Below are positions 52,614-61,242 of a DNA stretch of 64,000 nucleotides, piece after piece (position 1 is the stretch's first letter; each line of letters opens with the position of its first letter). Source of the stretch: Devosia subaequoris (lineage in GTDB: Bacteria; Pseudomonadota; Alphaproteobacteria; Rhizobiales; Devosiaceae); the NCBI RefSeq assembly GCF_014197055.1, contig NZ_JACIEW010000004.1:186001-250000 (forward strand). The letters run 5' to 3'. Under the pieces are notes generated by a model. The model had not been told where the DNA came from. It did no database searches and was given only the letters and a program-made list of their open reading frames with translations. A program made the translations under genes and the position numbers.

Positions 52614-53600
52614 ATGACAGTTCTGGTTACCGGGGGTGCCGGCTATATCGGGAGCCATATGGTGCTCAATCTGGCCGATGCGGACGAAAAAGTCGTCGTG
52701 TTGGACAATCTGGTCACCGGCTTCGACTGGGCGATCGATGGACGGGCAATTTTCGAAACCGGCCATGCAGGGGACACCGAACATGTGCTTGGCTTGATCG
52801 AGAAACACGCCATCACCGAGATCATCCATTTCGCCGGTTCAATCGTGGTGCCCGAATCGGTCGCCAATCCGCTGAAATACTACGAAAACAACACAGCCAC
52901 CTCGCGCAATCTGATCGAGGCGGCCGTCAGGGGTGGGGTGAAGCACTTCATTTTCTCGTCCACCGCCGCCGTTTATGGCATGACCGGGCTGGACCCGGTG
53001 GTGGAGGAAACCCCGCTTCATCCAATGTCGCCCTATGGCCGGTCCAAGCTGATGACCGAGTGGATGCTGGCCGATGTGGCAGCGGCCCATGACATCACCT
53101 ATGGCGTGTTGCGCTATTTCAACGTGGCCGGCGCCGACCCGCAGAAGCGCTCGGGCCAGTCCACGCCCGAGGCTACTCATCTGATCAAGGTCGCCTGTCA
53201 GGCGGCGCTCGGCCAGCGCGAAAAGATGGATATTTTCGGCACCGATTATGAAACGCCCGATGGCACCTGCGTGCGCGACTATATCCATGTCACCGATCTG
53301 ATTGCCGCGCACGCGCTGCTGCTCAAGCATCTGCGCGGCGGGGGCGAGAGCACCACCCTCAATTGCGCCTATGGCAGGGGCTATTCGGTGCGCGAAGTCG
53401 TGGACACGGTACGCAAGGTTTCCGGGGTCGATTTCCGCGCCGATGAAGGGCCGCGTCGCGCTGGCGATCCGGCCTCGATCACCGCCACGGGCGGAAAGGT
53501 GCGGCAAATGCTGGGCTGGGTGCCGCAGCATGATAACCTTGAGGAAATCGTCGATACTGCCTTCAACTGGGAGCGGCATCTGATGACCCGCAATCGCTAG
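52614..53600 (+). CDS. galE: UDP-glucose 4-epimerase
   Basis: It interconverts UDP-glucose and UDP-galactose. It is a 328-residue extended SDR. The NAD-binding loop is VTGGAGYIGSHMV (about 4-16). The catalytic Ser-Tyr-Lys set lies in FSSTAAVYG (about 120-128) and SPYGRSK (about 142-148). The C-terminal substrate region includes GTCVRDYIHVTDL. It lies 12 bases upstream of the transglycosylase gene, which may be read from the same transcript. Confidence 0.95.
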   Translation: MTVLVTGGAGYIGSHMVLNLADADEKVVVLDNLVTGFDWAIDGRAIFETGHAGDTEHVLGLIEKHAITEIIHFAGSIVVPESVANPLKYYENNTATSRNLIEAAVRGGVKHFIFSSTAAVYGMTGLDPVVEETPLHPMSPYGRSKLMTEWMLADVAAAHDITYGVLRYFNVAGADPQKRSGQSTPEATHLIKVACQAALGQREKMDIFGTDYETPDGTCVRDYIHVTDLIAAHALLLKHLRGGGESTTLNCAYGRGYSVREVVDTVRKVSGVDFRADEGPRRAGDPASITATGGKVRQMLGWVPQHDNLEEIVDTAFNWERHLMTRNR

Positions 53601-53612
53601 GAGAGGCGCAAA

Positions 53613-54815
53613 ATGCTTACCCGGCTGGTGGTCCTGATCTGGCTGGCGCTGATTGGACCGGTTCTCGCCCAGCCTGCGGGGAGCTTTGATGCCTTCCTGG
53701 CCGATTTTCGTGGCGAGGCGGTTGCAGCCGGCGTCGACAGCGCTTTCTATGATGCCATAACATCGGGCATGACCCCCGATCCGCGGGTGCCCAAGCTGGT
53801 CGAGACCCAGCCCGAGTTCACCACGCCGATCTGGGACTATCTCGACACCCGAATTTCGGCTGGCCGCATCGCGCGCGGCAAAACCGCCATGGCGCGTCAG
53901 GCTGATCTCTTTGCGGCAGTGGGCCAGGCCTATGGTGTCGACCCCTATGTGCTCGGCGCCATCTGGGGCATGGAAACCGACTATGGCGCCGTGCTCTCCA
54001 ATGACAGCCTGATCCGACCCATCGTGCGCTCGCTGGCCACCGTTGCCTGGCAGCGCCGCAGCCGCTTTGTCGAGGACAAGGCCGATTTCATCGCCGCGTT
54101 GAAACTGGCAGCCGCCAATGGTGGCACCTCGCCGGTGGGCTCCTGGGCCGGGGCCATCGGGCATTTGCAGGTCAATCCCGCCAATGTGCTGGCGCATGGC
54201 ACCGATGGGGATGGCGACGGCCGCGTCGACCTGCACGCTTCCCTTGCCGATGCCCTGGTCACCAGCGCTGTCTATCTCCGCCGGCTAGGCTACCAGCCCG
54301 GGCTCGATTGGGGTTTTGAAGTCGTGGTGCCGGACGGTTTCGACTATCTGCTGGCCAGCCGGGAACAGTTGCGGCCCGTAGCTTTCTATGCCGAGCGCGG
54401 GATTGTCCGCGTGGCCAATCGACAGTTTGCCGATCTGACGACGCCGGTTTTTCTCTATGTCCCGGCCGGCAAAGACGGACCAAATTTTCTGATGACCGCC
54501 AATTACCTGGTGTTCAAGGGTTATAATTTCTCCGACAGCTACGCCATGGCGGTGGCGCATCTGACCGACCGGCTCAAGGGCAGCGGTCCTTTCGTCACCC
54601 CCTGGCCGCGCAACACGCAATTTCCCAATCTGGCGCAGCGCCGGGCCATTCAGCAGGCGCTGCAACAACTTGGCCATTATGACGGGGCAGTGGATGGCCG
54701 CATCGGCCCGATCACCCAGGCCGCCTATGCCCGGTTTCAGGCGCGGCGCGGCGAGATTGCCGATGGCTTCGTCACTCGCGACGCTTACGAGGCGCTGACT
54801 GCCGCGATCCGGTAA
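53613..54815 (+). CDS. Lytic murein transglycosylase (MltB-like) with peptidoglycan-binding domain
   Basis: The protein has 400 residues. A signal peptide (about 1-20, ends VLAQPAG) is followed by an SLT_2 catalytic domain (about 25-310). The catalytic Glu is in GAIWGMETDYGA (about 112-123). SWAGAIGHLQVNPANVLAHGTDGDGDG (outline, about 190-215) completes the active site. A PG_binding_1 domain closes the protein (about 345-400, IQQALQQLGHYDGAVDGRIG). It cleaves glycan strands to 1,6-anhydromuropeptides in the periplasm. There is no lipobox, so it is soluble. Confidence 0.94.
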   Translation: MLTRLVVLIWLALIGPVLAQPAGSFDAFLADFRGEAVAAGVDSAFYDAITSGMTPDPRVPKLVETQPEFTTPIWDYLDTRISAGRIARGKTAMARQADLFAAVGQAYGVDPYVLGAIWGMETDYGAVLSNDSLIRPIVRSLATVAWQRRSRFVEDKADFIAALKLAAANGGTSPVGSWAGAIGHLQVNPANVLAHGTDGDGDGRVDLHASLADALVTSAVYLRRLGYQPGLDWGFEVVVPDGFDYLLASREQLRPVAFYAERGIVRVANRQFADLTTPVFLYVPAGKDGPNFLMTANYLVFKGYNFSDSYAMAVAHLTDRLKGSGPFVTPWPRNTQFPNLAQRRAIQQALQQLGHYDGAVDGRIGPITQAAYARFQARRGEIADGFVTRDAYEALTAAIR

Positions 54816-54890
54816 CGGGATGGCGAGCGACGTGGTCAGGACCGGGCGCTGGTGCTAAAAGGCGGCCATCGCAGCTTTGCGGAAATAGGT

Positions 54891-56084
54891 ATGAAACGGT
54901 TCGTTCTGGGTCTTCTGATTAGCCTTGTCATCCTGGCCGATTTCGGCCCGGCTTGGGCGCAGCCTATCCTGGATGACCGCACGCTGGTGGCCCAGGCTGA
55001 GCAGCCACGCCGCCGCACCCTATTTGACCTGCTGTTTGGTGACGAACCCCAAGCGGCGCCACAGGTGCGCCAGACCCAGCCCCGCCAGCAGACTGCTCCA
55101 AGCCGGGCCCCGGCGCCGGCGCCGGTGGCGCTGCCGCCGCCCAAGCCAGCCGCGGACAAGGCGGAAGACGCCACGCGCCTTGCTGTATTCGGCGATTCGC
55201 TGGCCATTGATCTGGCCAAAGCACTGGAGCGTTTTTACGCGGAGGACCCCAATCTTGTCGTTATCGGCCAAGGGGTCAGTTCCTCGGGCTTCGTGCGCGA
55301 CGACTATTTCGATTGGAATGCCGCGCTGAGCGAACAGATTGCAGCCGACAGCTTTGATCTGGCTGTGGTGATCATCGGCATCAATGATAATCAGGCGCTT
55401 CGCAGCGGCGGACAGTCCCACGATCCGCTGAGCGAGGGCTGGACCAGTGCCTATCAAGCCCGGCTCAATCGATTTCTCGAGCAGTTACGGGCGGCGCGCA
55501 AACCGGTGATCTGGATGGGCATGCCCCCCATGTCGCGCAGCCAGTATTCGGCTGCCATCAACCAGATCAGCGCCTTGCACCGGTTGGCGGCGTTTTCCGG
55601 CGGGGCCGAGTATCTCGATATCTTTGATCGCTTTGCCGATGAGAATGGCAAATACACCGCCTATGGCCCCGATGTGAATGGGCAGAACGCCCTGATGCGC
55701 AAGGATGACGGGATCCACTTCTCCTCGGCTGGCTCGGACAAGCTGGCCTTTTATATCAGCCAGGCGATTCGCAGCTTCTATCGCGGGGGCCAAGTGAGCG
55801 TGGCCGTGGCCGATCCGCTGCAAGGCACTGATGCGGCAACCATGCTGCGCCCGCCCTTCCAGGGGCTGGGGCAGATTAGACTGCTTGAAGTGGCCGGCAC
55901 GGTGATGCCGCTGGGCCGGGCGCCCGAGCGGGCCGGCGATCTGCTGACCGCCGGTTCGGCCATCAGTGCCCCGCCCACATTCCCGCTGGACCAACTGCTT
56001 GAAGCGCCGGTCGGCCGGGTCGACGCCTTTGGTGTCGGTATTTCACCCCAGAGCGAGGCCGAGACACGCAACAGCGCGCGCTAG
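54891..56084 (+). CDS. SGNH/GDSL hydrolase (DUF459 type), periplasmic
   Basis: The protein has 397 residues from ATG 54891, with GGAAATAGG upstream. The signal peptide ends FGPAWAQP (about 24). A proline-rich linker (about 45-85) precedes the SGNH domain. Block I is AVFGDSLAIDL (about 104), block III is GINDNQALR (about 165) and block V is DDGIHFSSAG (about 277). The likely activity is acyl-ester hydrolysis on a cell-wall or polysaccharide sugar, as for other DUF459 neighbours of cell-wall genes; the substrate is not shown. It follows the transglycosylase by 75 bases. Confidence 0.9.
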   Translation: MKRFVLGLLISLVILADFGPAWAQPILDDRTLVAQAEQPRRRTLFDLLFGDEPQAAPQVRQTQPRQQTAPSRAPAPAPVALPPPKPAADKAEDATRLAVFGDSLAIDLAKALERFYAEDPNLVVIGQGVSSSGFVRDDYFDWNAALSEQIAADSFDLAVVIIGINDNQALRSGGQSHDPLSEGWTSAYQARLNRFLEQLRAARKPVIWMGMPPMSRSQYSAAINQISALHRLAAFSGGAEYLDIFDRFADENGKYTAYGPDVNGQNALMRKDDGIHFSSAGSDKLAFYISQAIRSFYRGGQVSVAVADPLQGTDAATMLRPPFQGLGQIRLLEVAGTVMPLGRAPERAGDLLTAGSAISAPPTFPLDQLLEAPVGRVDAFGVGISPQSEAETRNSAR

Positions 56085-56194
56085 AGCGATGCGGTGATCG
56101 GGGTGAGGATTTCGGAGCGGACCGCGCCGGTTCCGACCACGCTTGTGGCCATGATTGCGAAGATCAGCAAAGCCAGGGCAGCAGCGAGACGCAT
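56081..56194 (-). CDS. 37-residue single-helix membrane peptide
   Basis: The frame begins MRLAAALALLIFAIMATSVV and ends ITASL. One hydrophobic helix fills residues 3-20. It is followed by a polar tail with GTGAVRSEILTP. AGGGA lies nine bases before the ATG. The stop overlaps the stop of the opposing SGNH gene. The shape suits a small inner-membrane peptide or a short secreted one. I cannot match it to a named family. Confidence 0.55.
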   Translation of the reverse strand: MRLAAALALLIFAIMATSVVGTGAVRSEILTPITASL

Positions 56195-56315
56195 ATGGAA
56201 AAATCCCTATCCGTAGAACTGCGCTATTCCTGCGTCCGGATACGTCACGGTGCAATCACAGGGTTAAGTCTTGCTTAACGCAGACAATTTTCAGCAAATT
56301 TGCGGAAAAGGCCCG

Positions 56316-56942
56316 CTAGCCGCCCAGCAGGCCGCTGGCCCTGATGCCATCGAATATGAATTGCACCGCCAGAGCCGCGAGTAGAATGCCGACAATGCGC
56401 GAGACCACCGACAGGCCGGTGAGGCCCAGCAGGCGCTGAATTGGAATGGCAATAAGAAGGGTCAGCCAGCACAGCGCCAGGATCACCACGATCGCGGCCA
56501 GCACCAGCCAAAATTCGAGGTCGGATCTAGCGCCAGTGGTCAGCAGGATAACGGCAGAAATTGCGCCGGGCCCAGCCATTAGCGGCATGGCAAGGGGAAA
56601 GACCGAAATATCCTGGCTTTGGCGCGCTTCGCGCTCTTCTTCATCGGTGGTGCCGGTGCCGCCCGAATGGCGGGCAAACACCATGTCGATGGCAATCAGC
56701 AGCAGGAGCACGCCGCCGGCCGTGCGCAAGGCGGGAATGGTGATGCCAAACATGTCGAGAATGGCGTTGCCCAGAACGGCGAAGAACAACAGGATCGCCA
56801 GCGCGATCAGCACACCGCGCGTGGCAAAGGTGCGGCGCTGGGCCGGCGTGTTGTCCTTGGTCAGGGCGGCAAAGATGAAGGCGATATCGGCCACACCAAC
56901 AGTGGCGAACAGCGTGGCAAATGCGACGAGAAAGGTGTTCAT
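56316..56942 (-). CDS. MarC/NAAT family membrane protein
   Basis: The 208-residue protein has six predicted helices. MarC landmarks are the N-terminal FATLFATVGVADIAFIFAALT, and FPLAMPLMAGPGAISAVILL (about 116-135), the conserved PGAI loop. SVVSRIVGILLAALAVQFIFDGI closes the protein. The family is related to amino-acid channels, but its transport role is unsettled. It is monocistronic. Confidence 0.93.
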   Translation of the reverse strand: MNTFLVAFATLFATVGVADIAFIFAALTKDNTPAQRRTFATRGVLIALAILLFFAVLGNAILDMFGITIPALRTAGGVLLLLIAIDMVFARHSGGTGTTDEEEREARQSQDISVFPLAMPLMAGPGAISAVILLTTGARSDLEFWLVLAAIVVILALCWLTLLIAIPIQRLLGLTGLSVVSRIVGILLAALAVQFIFDGIRASGLLGG

Positions 56943-57003
56943 GCAAGCTCCCCAGCCCGAGCCACAGCACTAGGGTATTTTGTCTGGGCAGGCAAACCCG
57001 GCG

Positions 57004-57948
57004 CTAGCGCCGCCGCCTTTCAATGGCATCCCAGATCAGCACCGCAATATCGGGGCCGCCGAAGCGCTTGATTTCGCGAATGCCGGTGGGGGAGGTGACG
57101 TTGATCTCGGTGAGATAGCCGCCGATAACGTCAATGCCGACAAAGATCATGTCGCGTTCTTTCAGCGCCGGGGCGATGGTGGCGCAGATTTCCTGCTCGC
57201 GCAAGGTCAGCGGGGAAAGCTCGGGGCGCCCGCCCACATGCATATTGGAGCGCGCCTCGCCGTCGGCGGGGATGCGATTGAGCCCCATCACCGGCTCGCC
57301 ATCGATGATGATAATGCGTTTGTCGCCCTGGCGTACATCGGGCAAATAGCGCTGCACCATGAAAGGCTCGCGATAATTGGCCTCGAACAATTCGAGCAGG
57401 CTCGCCAAATTGTGGTCGCCCTCCTGGATGAAGAACACGCCGGCCCCGCCATTGCCATAGAGCGGCTTGACGATGATGTTGCCATGCTCCTTGCGGAAGG
57501 CCTGTATTTCGGCACGGTCGCGCGTCACCAGGGTCGGTGGCATCAAATCGGGAAAATCCGTCACCAGGATTTTCTCAGGCGCGTTGCGCACTGCGGCGGG
57601 CGGATTGACCACCAAGGTCCTGGGGTGGATGCGCTCGAGCAGATGGGTGAGCGTGATATAGTTCATGTCAAAGGGCGGGTCCTGACGCATCAGCACCACG
57701 TCCTGGGTGGACAGGTCCATCCGTGTCGCCTCACCCAGGGTGAAATGTTCTCCCTTTGGGGCATCGGCAACCGTGACTGGCTGGCAGAGGGCACTCACCA
57801 CCTCGCCATTCAGCGAAAGCGTGTCTGGTGTGTAGTGCAGCAGCTCATGGCCGCGCGACTGGGCTTCGAGCATCATGGCGAAAGTGGAATCGCCGGTCGG
57901 GTTGATGGTGGCAATATGGTCCATCTGGACGGCGACTTTGAGCGACAT
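57004..57948 (-). CDS. gshB: Glutathione synthetase
   Basis: It ligates gamma-glutamylcysteine and glycine with ATP. The protein has 314 residues from ATG 57948. The N-terminus [28 protein letters not shown] is the standard GshB start. The ATP-grasp core has [17 protein letters not shown] (about 140-156) and the C-terminal Mg/ATP site [24 protein letters not shown] at 57960 that overlaps the yraN stop (GTGA) is an alternative start. It is the last gene of rsmI-yraN-gshB. Confidence 0.96.
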   Translation of the reverse strand: MSLKVAVQMDHIATINPTGDSTFAMMLEAQSRGHELLHYTPDTLSLNGEVVSALCQPVTVADAPKGEHFTLGEATRMDLSTQDVVLMRQDPPFDMNYITLTHLLERIHPRTLVVNPPAAVRNAPEKILVTDFPDLMPPTLVTRDRAEIQAFRKEHGNIIVKPLYGNGGAGVFFIQEGDHNLASLLELFEANYREPFMVQRYLPDVRQGDKRIIIIDGEPVMGLNRIPADGEARSNMHVGGRPELSPLTLREQEICATIAPALKERDMIFVGIDVIGGYLTEINVTSPTGIREIKRFGGPDIAVLIWDAIERRRR

Positions 57949-57956
57949 GGCAAGAC

Positions 57957-58343
57957 TCACGCTGCAGGAAAGGCGTTGATGAGATGGCGTGGCCAGCGTC
58001 CCGGTGCAAGGAAAATCACGTCAAAACGGAAATCCTTGCCGGTTTCGGCCGGGTGGCGCGCCTGCCAGAATTGGGCGGCGCGGGTGATGCGGCGGCGATT
58101 GATCGCGGCATGGGTCAGATGTTCGTCGGCATTGCGAGCCCGGGCCTTGACCTCGACGAAGACGATGATGCCGGCCCTTTCGACCACCAGGTCAATCTCG
58201 CCCATCGGAGTTTTGAAGCGGCGCTCGCGCAGGCGATAAAACTTCAACTGCAGGAACAAGGCAGCCAACATTTCGCCGCGATGGCCGGCCCGTTCAGCGG
58301 CGATGCGCCGCTCACTGGGCGTTTTTGAGGGCGAGCGCGGCAT
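57957..58343 (-). CDS. yraN: YraN family (UPF0102) nuclease-fold protein
   Basis: The protein has 128 residues from ATG 58343, with AAGGAAG upstream. The archaeal Holliday-junction-resolvase-like fold is marked by [19 protein letters not shown] (Asp metal ligand) and [12 protein letters not shown] (Glu-x-Lys). This keeps the E-D-ExK core of the PD-(D/E)XK superfamily. Family function is unknown. It overlaps the rsmI end by 32 bases and is part of the rsmI-yraN-gshB transcript. Confidence 0.92.
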   Translation of the reverse strand: MPRSPSKTPSERRIAAERAGHRGEMLAALFLQLKFYRLRERRFKTPMGEIDLVVERAGIIVFVEVKARARNADEHLTHAAINRRRITRAAQFWQARHPAETGKDFRFDVIFLAPGRWPRHLINAFPAA

Positions 58344-59199
58344 CATAGACTTCCTTGCGCTTGAGGCCGAACCGCGCGGCAATCTCATCGACCGCGGCGC
58401 GAAGCGCCTGTCCGTTCATGGCCTCGGCGAGAGCGGCTTGCCAGTCCTCGGCAGACGGCGCGCTTGGTTCGGCAGCGCCCGCGACGACAATGACGGCCTC
58501 GCCCTTGGTGCTTTCCTCGCTGAACTGCACTGCCAATTCGGCAAGCGAGCCCCGGAAGGTGCGCTCGAAGCGTTTGGTCAATTCGAGCGAGACGGCGGCT
58601 TGGCGATCGCCCAGCACGTCGCTCATGCCGGCAAGGCAAGCGGCCAGGCGACGCGGCGATTCGTAGAACACCAGCGTTTCACGTGAATCCTTGAGTTTTT
58701 CCAGCGCATTGGCTCGGGCACCCGCCTTGGGCGGCAGGAAACCATGGAACACAAAGGCGTCGGTGGGCAGGCCAGCGACGACCAAGGCAGAGAGCAGGGC
58801 AGAAGCGCCGGGAATCGGAAATACCGGCAGGTTTTGTTCGGCCAGCGCCCGGATCAGCGGAAATCCTGGATCGGAGAGCAGGGGGGTGCCCGCATCGGAG
58901 ATCAGGGCAATGGCCGCTCCGGCGGCGACACGCGCGGCGATGTTCTCTGCCTTGTCGCGTTCATTATGCTCATGCAGCGCCTGACGCCGGCCCTTGATGC
59001 CGTAGTGGTCGAGCAATTTGGCCGAGGTGCGGGTGTCTTCGCACAGCACCAGTTCGGCGGCGGCCAGGGTTTCCAGCGCCCGCAGCGTGATGTCGCGCAG
59101 ATTGCCGATGGGCGTCGCCACCACGTAAAGGCCAGGCGCCAGAGGCGGAGCGTCGAACCTGGTGCCGGCGATGAAATAGTCCCTGCCCGCCCCGCTCAT
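58312..59199 (-). CDS. rsmI: 16S rRNA (cytidine-1402-2'-O)-methyltransferase
   Basis: It is a SAM-dependent tetrapyrrole-methylase-fold enzyme of 295 residues. The N-terminal signature is LYVVATPIGNLRDITLRALETL (about 24-45), then LCEDTRTSAKLLDHYGI (about 52-68). ALISDAGTPLLSDPG (about 97-111) is the SAM site. It methylates C1402 in the decoding centre together with RsmH. The start faces the LpoA-like gene, a pairing known in many Proteobacteria. Confidence 0.96.
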   Translation of the reverse strand: MSGAGRDYFIAGTRFDAPPLAPGLYVVATPIGNLRDITLRALETLAAAELVLCEDTRTSAKLLDHYGIKGRRQALHEHNERDKAENIAARVAAGAAIALISDAGTPLLSDPGFPLIRALAEQNLPVFPIPGASALLSALVVAGLPTDAFVFHGFLPPKAGARANALEKLKDSRETLVFYESPRRLAACLAGMSDVLGDRQAAVSLELTKRFERTFRGSLAELAVQFSEESTKGEAVIVVAGAAEPSAPSAEDWQAALAEAMNGQALRAAVDEIAARFGLKRKEVYDAALALKNAQ

Positions 59200-59229
59200 T
59201 GTCCGCCCCCTACGCGTCTCAAACTTTGG

Positions 59230-59258
59230 TTAACCATATGCGGCGACCTTGTTAACAC
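59230..59258. promoter_or_regulatory. CtrA-like half site between rsmI and the LpoA-like gene
   Basis: TTAACCAT at 59230-59237 and TTAACAC at 59252-59258 lie in the 91-base divergent region. The first is an exact match to the common CtrA half-site form; the spacing to the second does not make a full site. Confidence 0.35.
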
Positions 59259-59290
59259 ATTGTGAGCATTTGAAACGGCTTTGGATTGAA

Positions 59291-60514
59291 ATGGGGGATC
59301 AAGAGGCAAGATGGAGCCGCCGCGCGGCCATGGTGGGCCTGGCCTCGGCGCTGGCTGCCTGTTCGCCTGGTACGCTGCAATGGGGGTCGCGCTCCTTCTC
59401 GCTGCCCTGGACGGGTAATGGGACAAGCAACGGCGGCCTGTCTCCGATCGCCAGCGCGCCCAGGGAACAATTTGGCCGCGGTCGCGTCAACGTCGCACTC
59501 TTGCTCCCGCTCTCGGGCAATGTGGCGCTGAGCCAATTGGGCACGGCGCTGGCCAATGCGTCAAAACTCGCCATCGGGTTCATCGAGGCCAATCCAAATA
59601 TCGGGGAGAACATCACCATCTCGCTGCGCGACACCGGCGACAGTGCGGCGGGGGCCACTAGCGCCGCCAATGCTGCCGTGGCCGAGGGCGCCCAGCTGAT
59701 CCTGGGGCCGGTGACGGCCGAACAGGTGACCGCCGCGGGGCAGGTGGCACGGGCGGCCAATATTCCGCTGATCGGCTTTGCCAATAACAGCGCGGTCGCC
59801 ATGCCGGGCGTCTACGTTCTCAACATTCTGCCCGAAACCGAAATGAAGCGCGCGGTGCGCTATCTGCGCGATCAGGGCCGACGCGGGCCGGCCGGCATTT
59901 TTCCGGCGACACCCTATGGCGAGGCGCTGGCCACCGCGTTCCGGCAGCAGGCCATCGCCGCCGGGTTCAATCCCAGTGCGGTCTATACCTTTTCCGATAT
60001 CAGTGAAGCGCAGCAGATCGTTGACCAGGCCCGGCCACTGATCGAGCGCGGCGCGATCGATTCCCTCGTAATGCCCGACCGGGCCAGCGCGGCGACCTTT
60101 GCGAGCCTCTTGGCGCAAGCCGGCGCCACTACGGAAACAGTGCAATTGGTGGGTTCGGCAGACTGGGCCAATGATTCAGCCTTGCTGCGCAGCCCGGCGT
60201 TGACCGGGGCGATCTTTCCGGCAGTGGACGAGGCGGGCCTCAATGCCATTCGTGCTGATTATGCGGCCCGCTTTGGCAGCAATCCGCCGCAGATGGCCAC
60301 CATTGCGTATACGGCCACCATCCTTGCCAATGTGAATACTCTCTCATTGGCTACGCCGCCTTACGAGGCAAGCCTGATCACCAACCCAGCCGGCTTTGCT
60401 GGTCGCGACGGCCTGTTCCGGCTCCATGCCAATGGGCGGAGCGATTATGCGCTGGTGATCAAGCAGATTGCGGCTGGCGGGGCGACGCGCGCCGTAGACG
60501 GGGCGAAGATCTAG
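59291..60514 (+). CDS. LpoA-like penicillin-binding protein activator lipoprotein
   Basis: The protein has 407 residues from ATG 59291, an upstream ATG at 59249 being less likely. A twin-Arg-containing hydrophobic leader ends in lipobox ASALAACS (about 18-25). The mature part is a type I periplasmic-binding (Leu/Ile/Val-BP) fold: VNVALLLPLSGNVALSQLGTAL (about 60-81), AQLILGPVTAEQVTAAG and FPATPYGEALATAFRQQA. It matches the C-terminal half of E. coli LpoA, which activates PBP1A from the outer membrane. Divergence from rsmI-yraN strengthens the call. Confidence 0.88.
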   Translation: MGDQEARWSRRAAMVGLASALAACSPGTLQWGSRSFSLPWTGNGTSNGGLSPIASAPREQFGRGRVNVALLLPLSGNVALSQLGTALANASKLAIGFIEANPNIGENITISLRDTGDSAAGATSAANAAVAEGAQLILGPVTAEQVTAAGQVARAANIPLIGFANNSAVAMPGVYVLNILPETEMKRAVRYLRDQGRRGPAGIFPATPYGEALATAFRQQAIAAGFNPSAVYTFSDISEAQQIVDQARPLIERGAIDSLVMPDRASAATFASLLAQAGATTETVQLVGSADWANDSALLRSPALTGAIFPAVDEAGLNAIRADYAARFGSNPPQMATIAYTATILANVNTLSLATPPYEASLITNPAGFAGRDGLFRLHANGRSDYALVIKQIAAGGATRAVDGAKI

Positions 60515-60544
60515 CGGTTCATCCGGCAGCGGCCCCGCCATTAG

Positions 60545-60605
60545 CTCTCGTGGCCTGGTCCGTTCAATTTTCCCCGTCGGGGAGCTTTGTCCCTGTGGGC
60601 TGCGG
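60545..60605. repeat. Interspersed palindromic repeat, copy 5 (diverged)
   Basis: Flank GCTCTCGTGGCCTGGTCCG, then stem TCCCC (60571-60575), loop GTC, GGGGA (60579-60583), within AATTTTCCCC...GGGGAGCTTT. It is the least conserved copy. It sits between the convergent LpoA-like and pncA genes. Confidence 0.55.
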
Positions 60606-60606
60606 C

Positions 60607-61242
60607 CTAGCCCAGAATATCGCGGCTCTGGATGCGGGCGACGCCAGCCGCTTTCATGTCGGTCCAGGCCTGTTCGAGCGATCCATCGGCGTCGATTGCG
60701 CGTGTCGCGTCCTCGATGACCGTTACGTCAAAGCCTCCGGCGGCACCGTCCAGCGCCGTCCAGGCAACGCAGAAGTCTGTCGCCAGCCCCACCACATAGA
60801 GCCGCCCCGCATCACGCTCGTTGAGATAGCCGGCAAGACCGGTGAGGGTTTCGCGGTCCGCCTCCTGGAACCCCGAATAGCTATCGATGCTTCGATTGTA
60901 ACCCTTGCGGATGATGAGCTGGGCATGGGGAATATTGAGGTCACGGCTCAACTCGGCGCCTTTGGTCTGCCACACGCAATGATCCGGCCAGAGCACCTGG
61001 GCGCCGTAATCGAGTTCAAGAATATCAAAGGGCTTCTTGCCCTCATGGTGGCTGGCGAAGGAAACATGATTGGCCGGGTGCCAGTCCTGGGTGAGGACGA
61101 CATTGCTGAACTTGCTTGCCAGCTTGTTGATCAATGGCACGATTTCATCGCCGCCCGCCACTGCAAGGCTGCCGCCGGGCAGAAAGTCGTACTGTACATC
61201 GACAACGACAAGCACGTCTTGGGGCGTAATGGCGATGGTCAT
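60607..61242 (-). CDS. pncA: Nicotinamidase / pyrazinamidase
   Basis: It hydrolyses nicotinamide to nicotinate for NAD salvage; pncB at 1.8 kb makes the next step. The protein has 211 residues. The catalytic Asp-Lys-Cys triad is visible in VVVDVQYDFLPGGSLAV (about 12-28), WQTKGAEL (about 91-98) and GLATDFCVAWTALD (about 150-163). Metal-binding QDWHPANHVSF (about 53-63) is present. Its start overlaps the pabBC stop by four bases. Confidence 0.95.
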   Translation of the reverse strand: MTIAITPQDVLVVVDVQYDFLPGGSLAVAGGDEIVPLINKLASKFSNVVLTQDWHPANHVSFASHHEGKKPFDILELDYGAQVLWPDHCVWQTKGAELSRDLNIPHAQLIIRKGYNRSIDSYSGFQEADRETLTGLAGYLNERDAGRLYVVGLATDFCVAWTALDGAAGGFDVTVIEDATRAIDADGSLEQAWTDMKAAGVARIQSRDILG

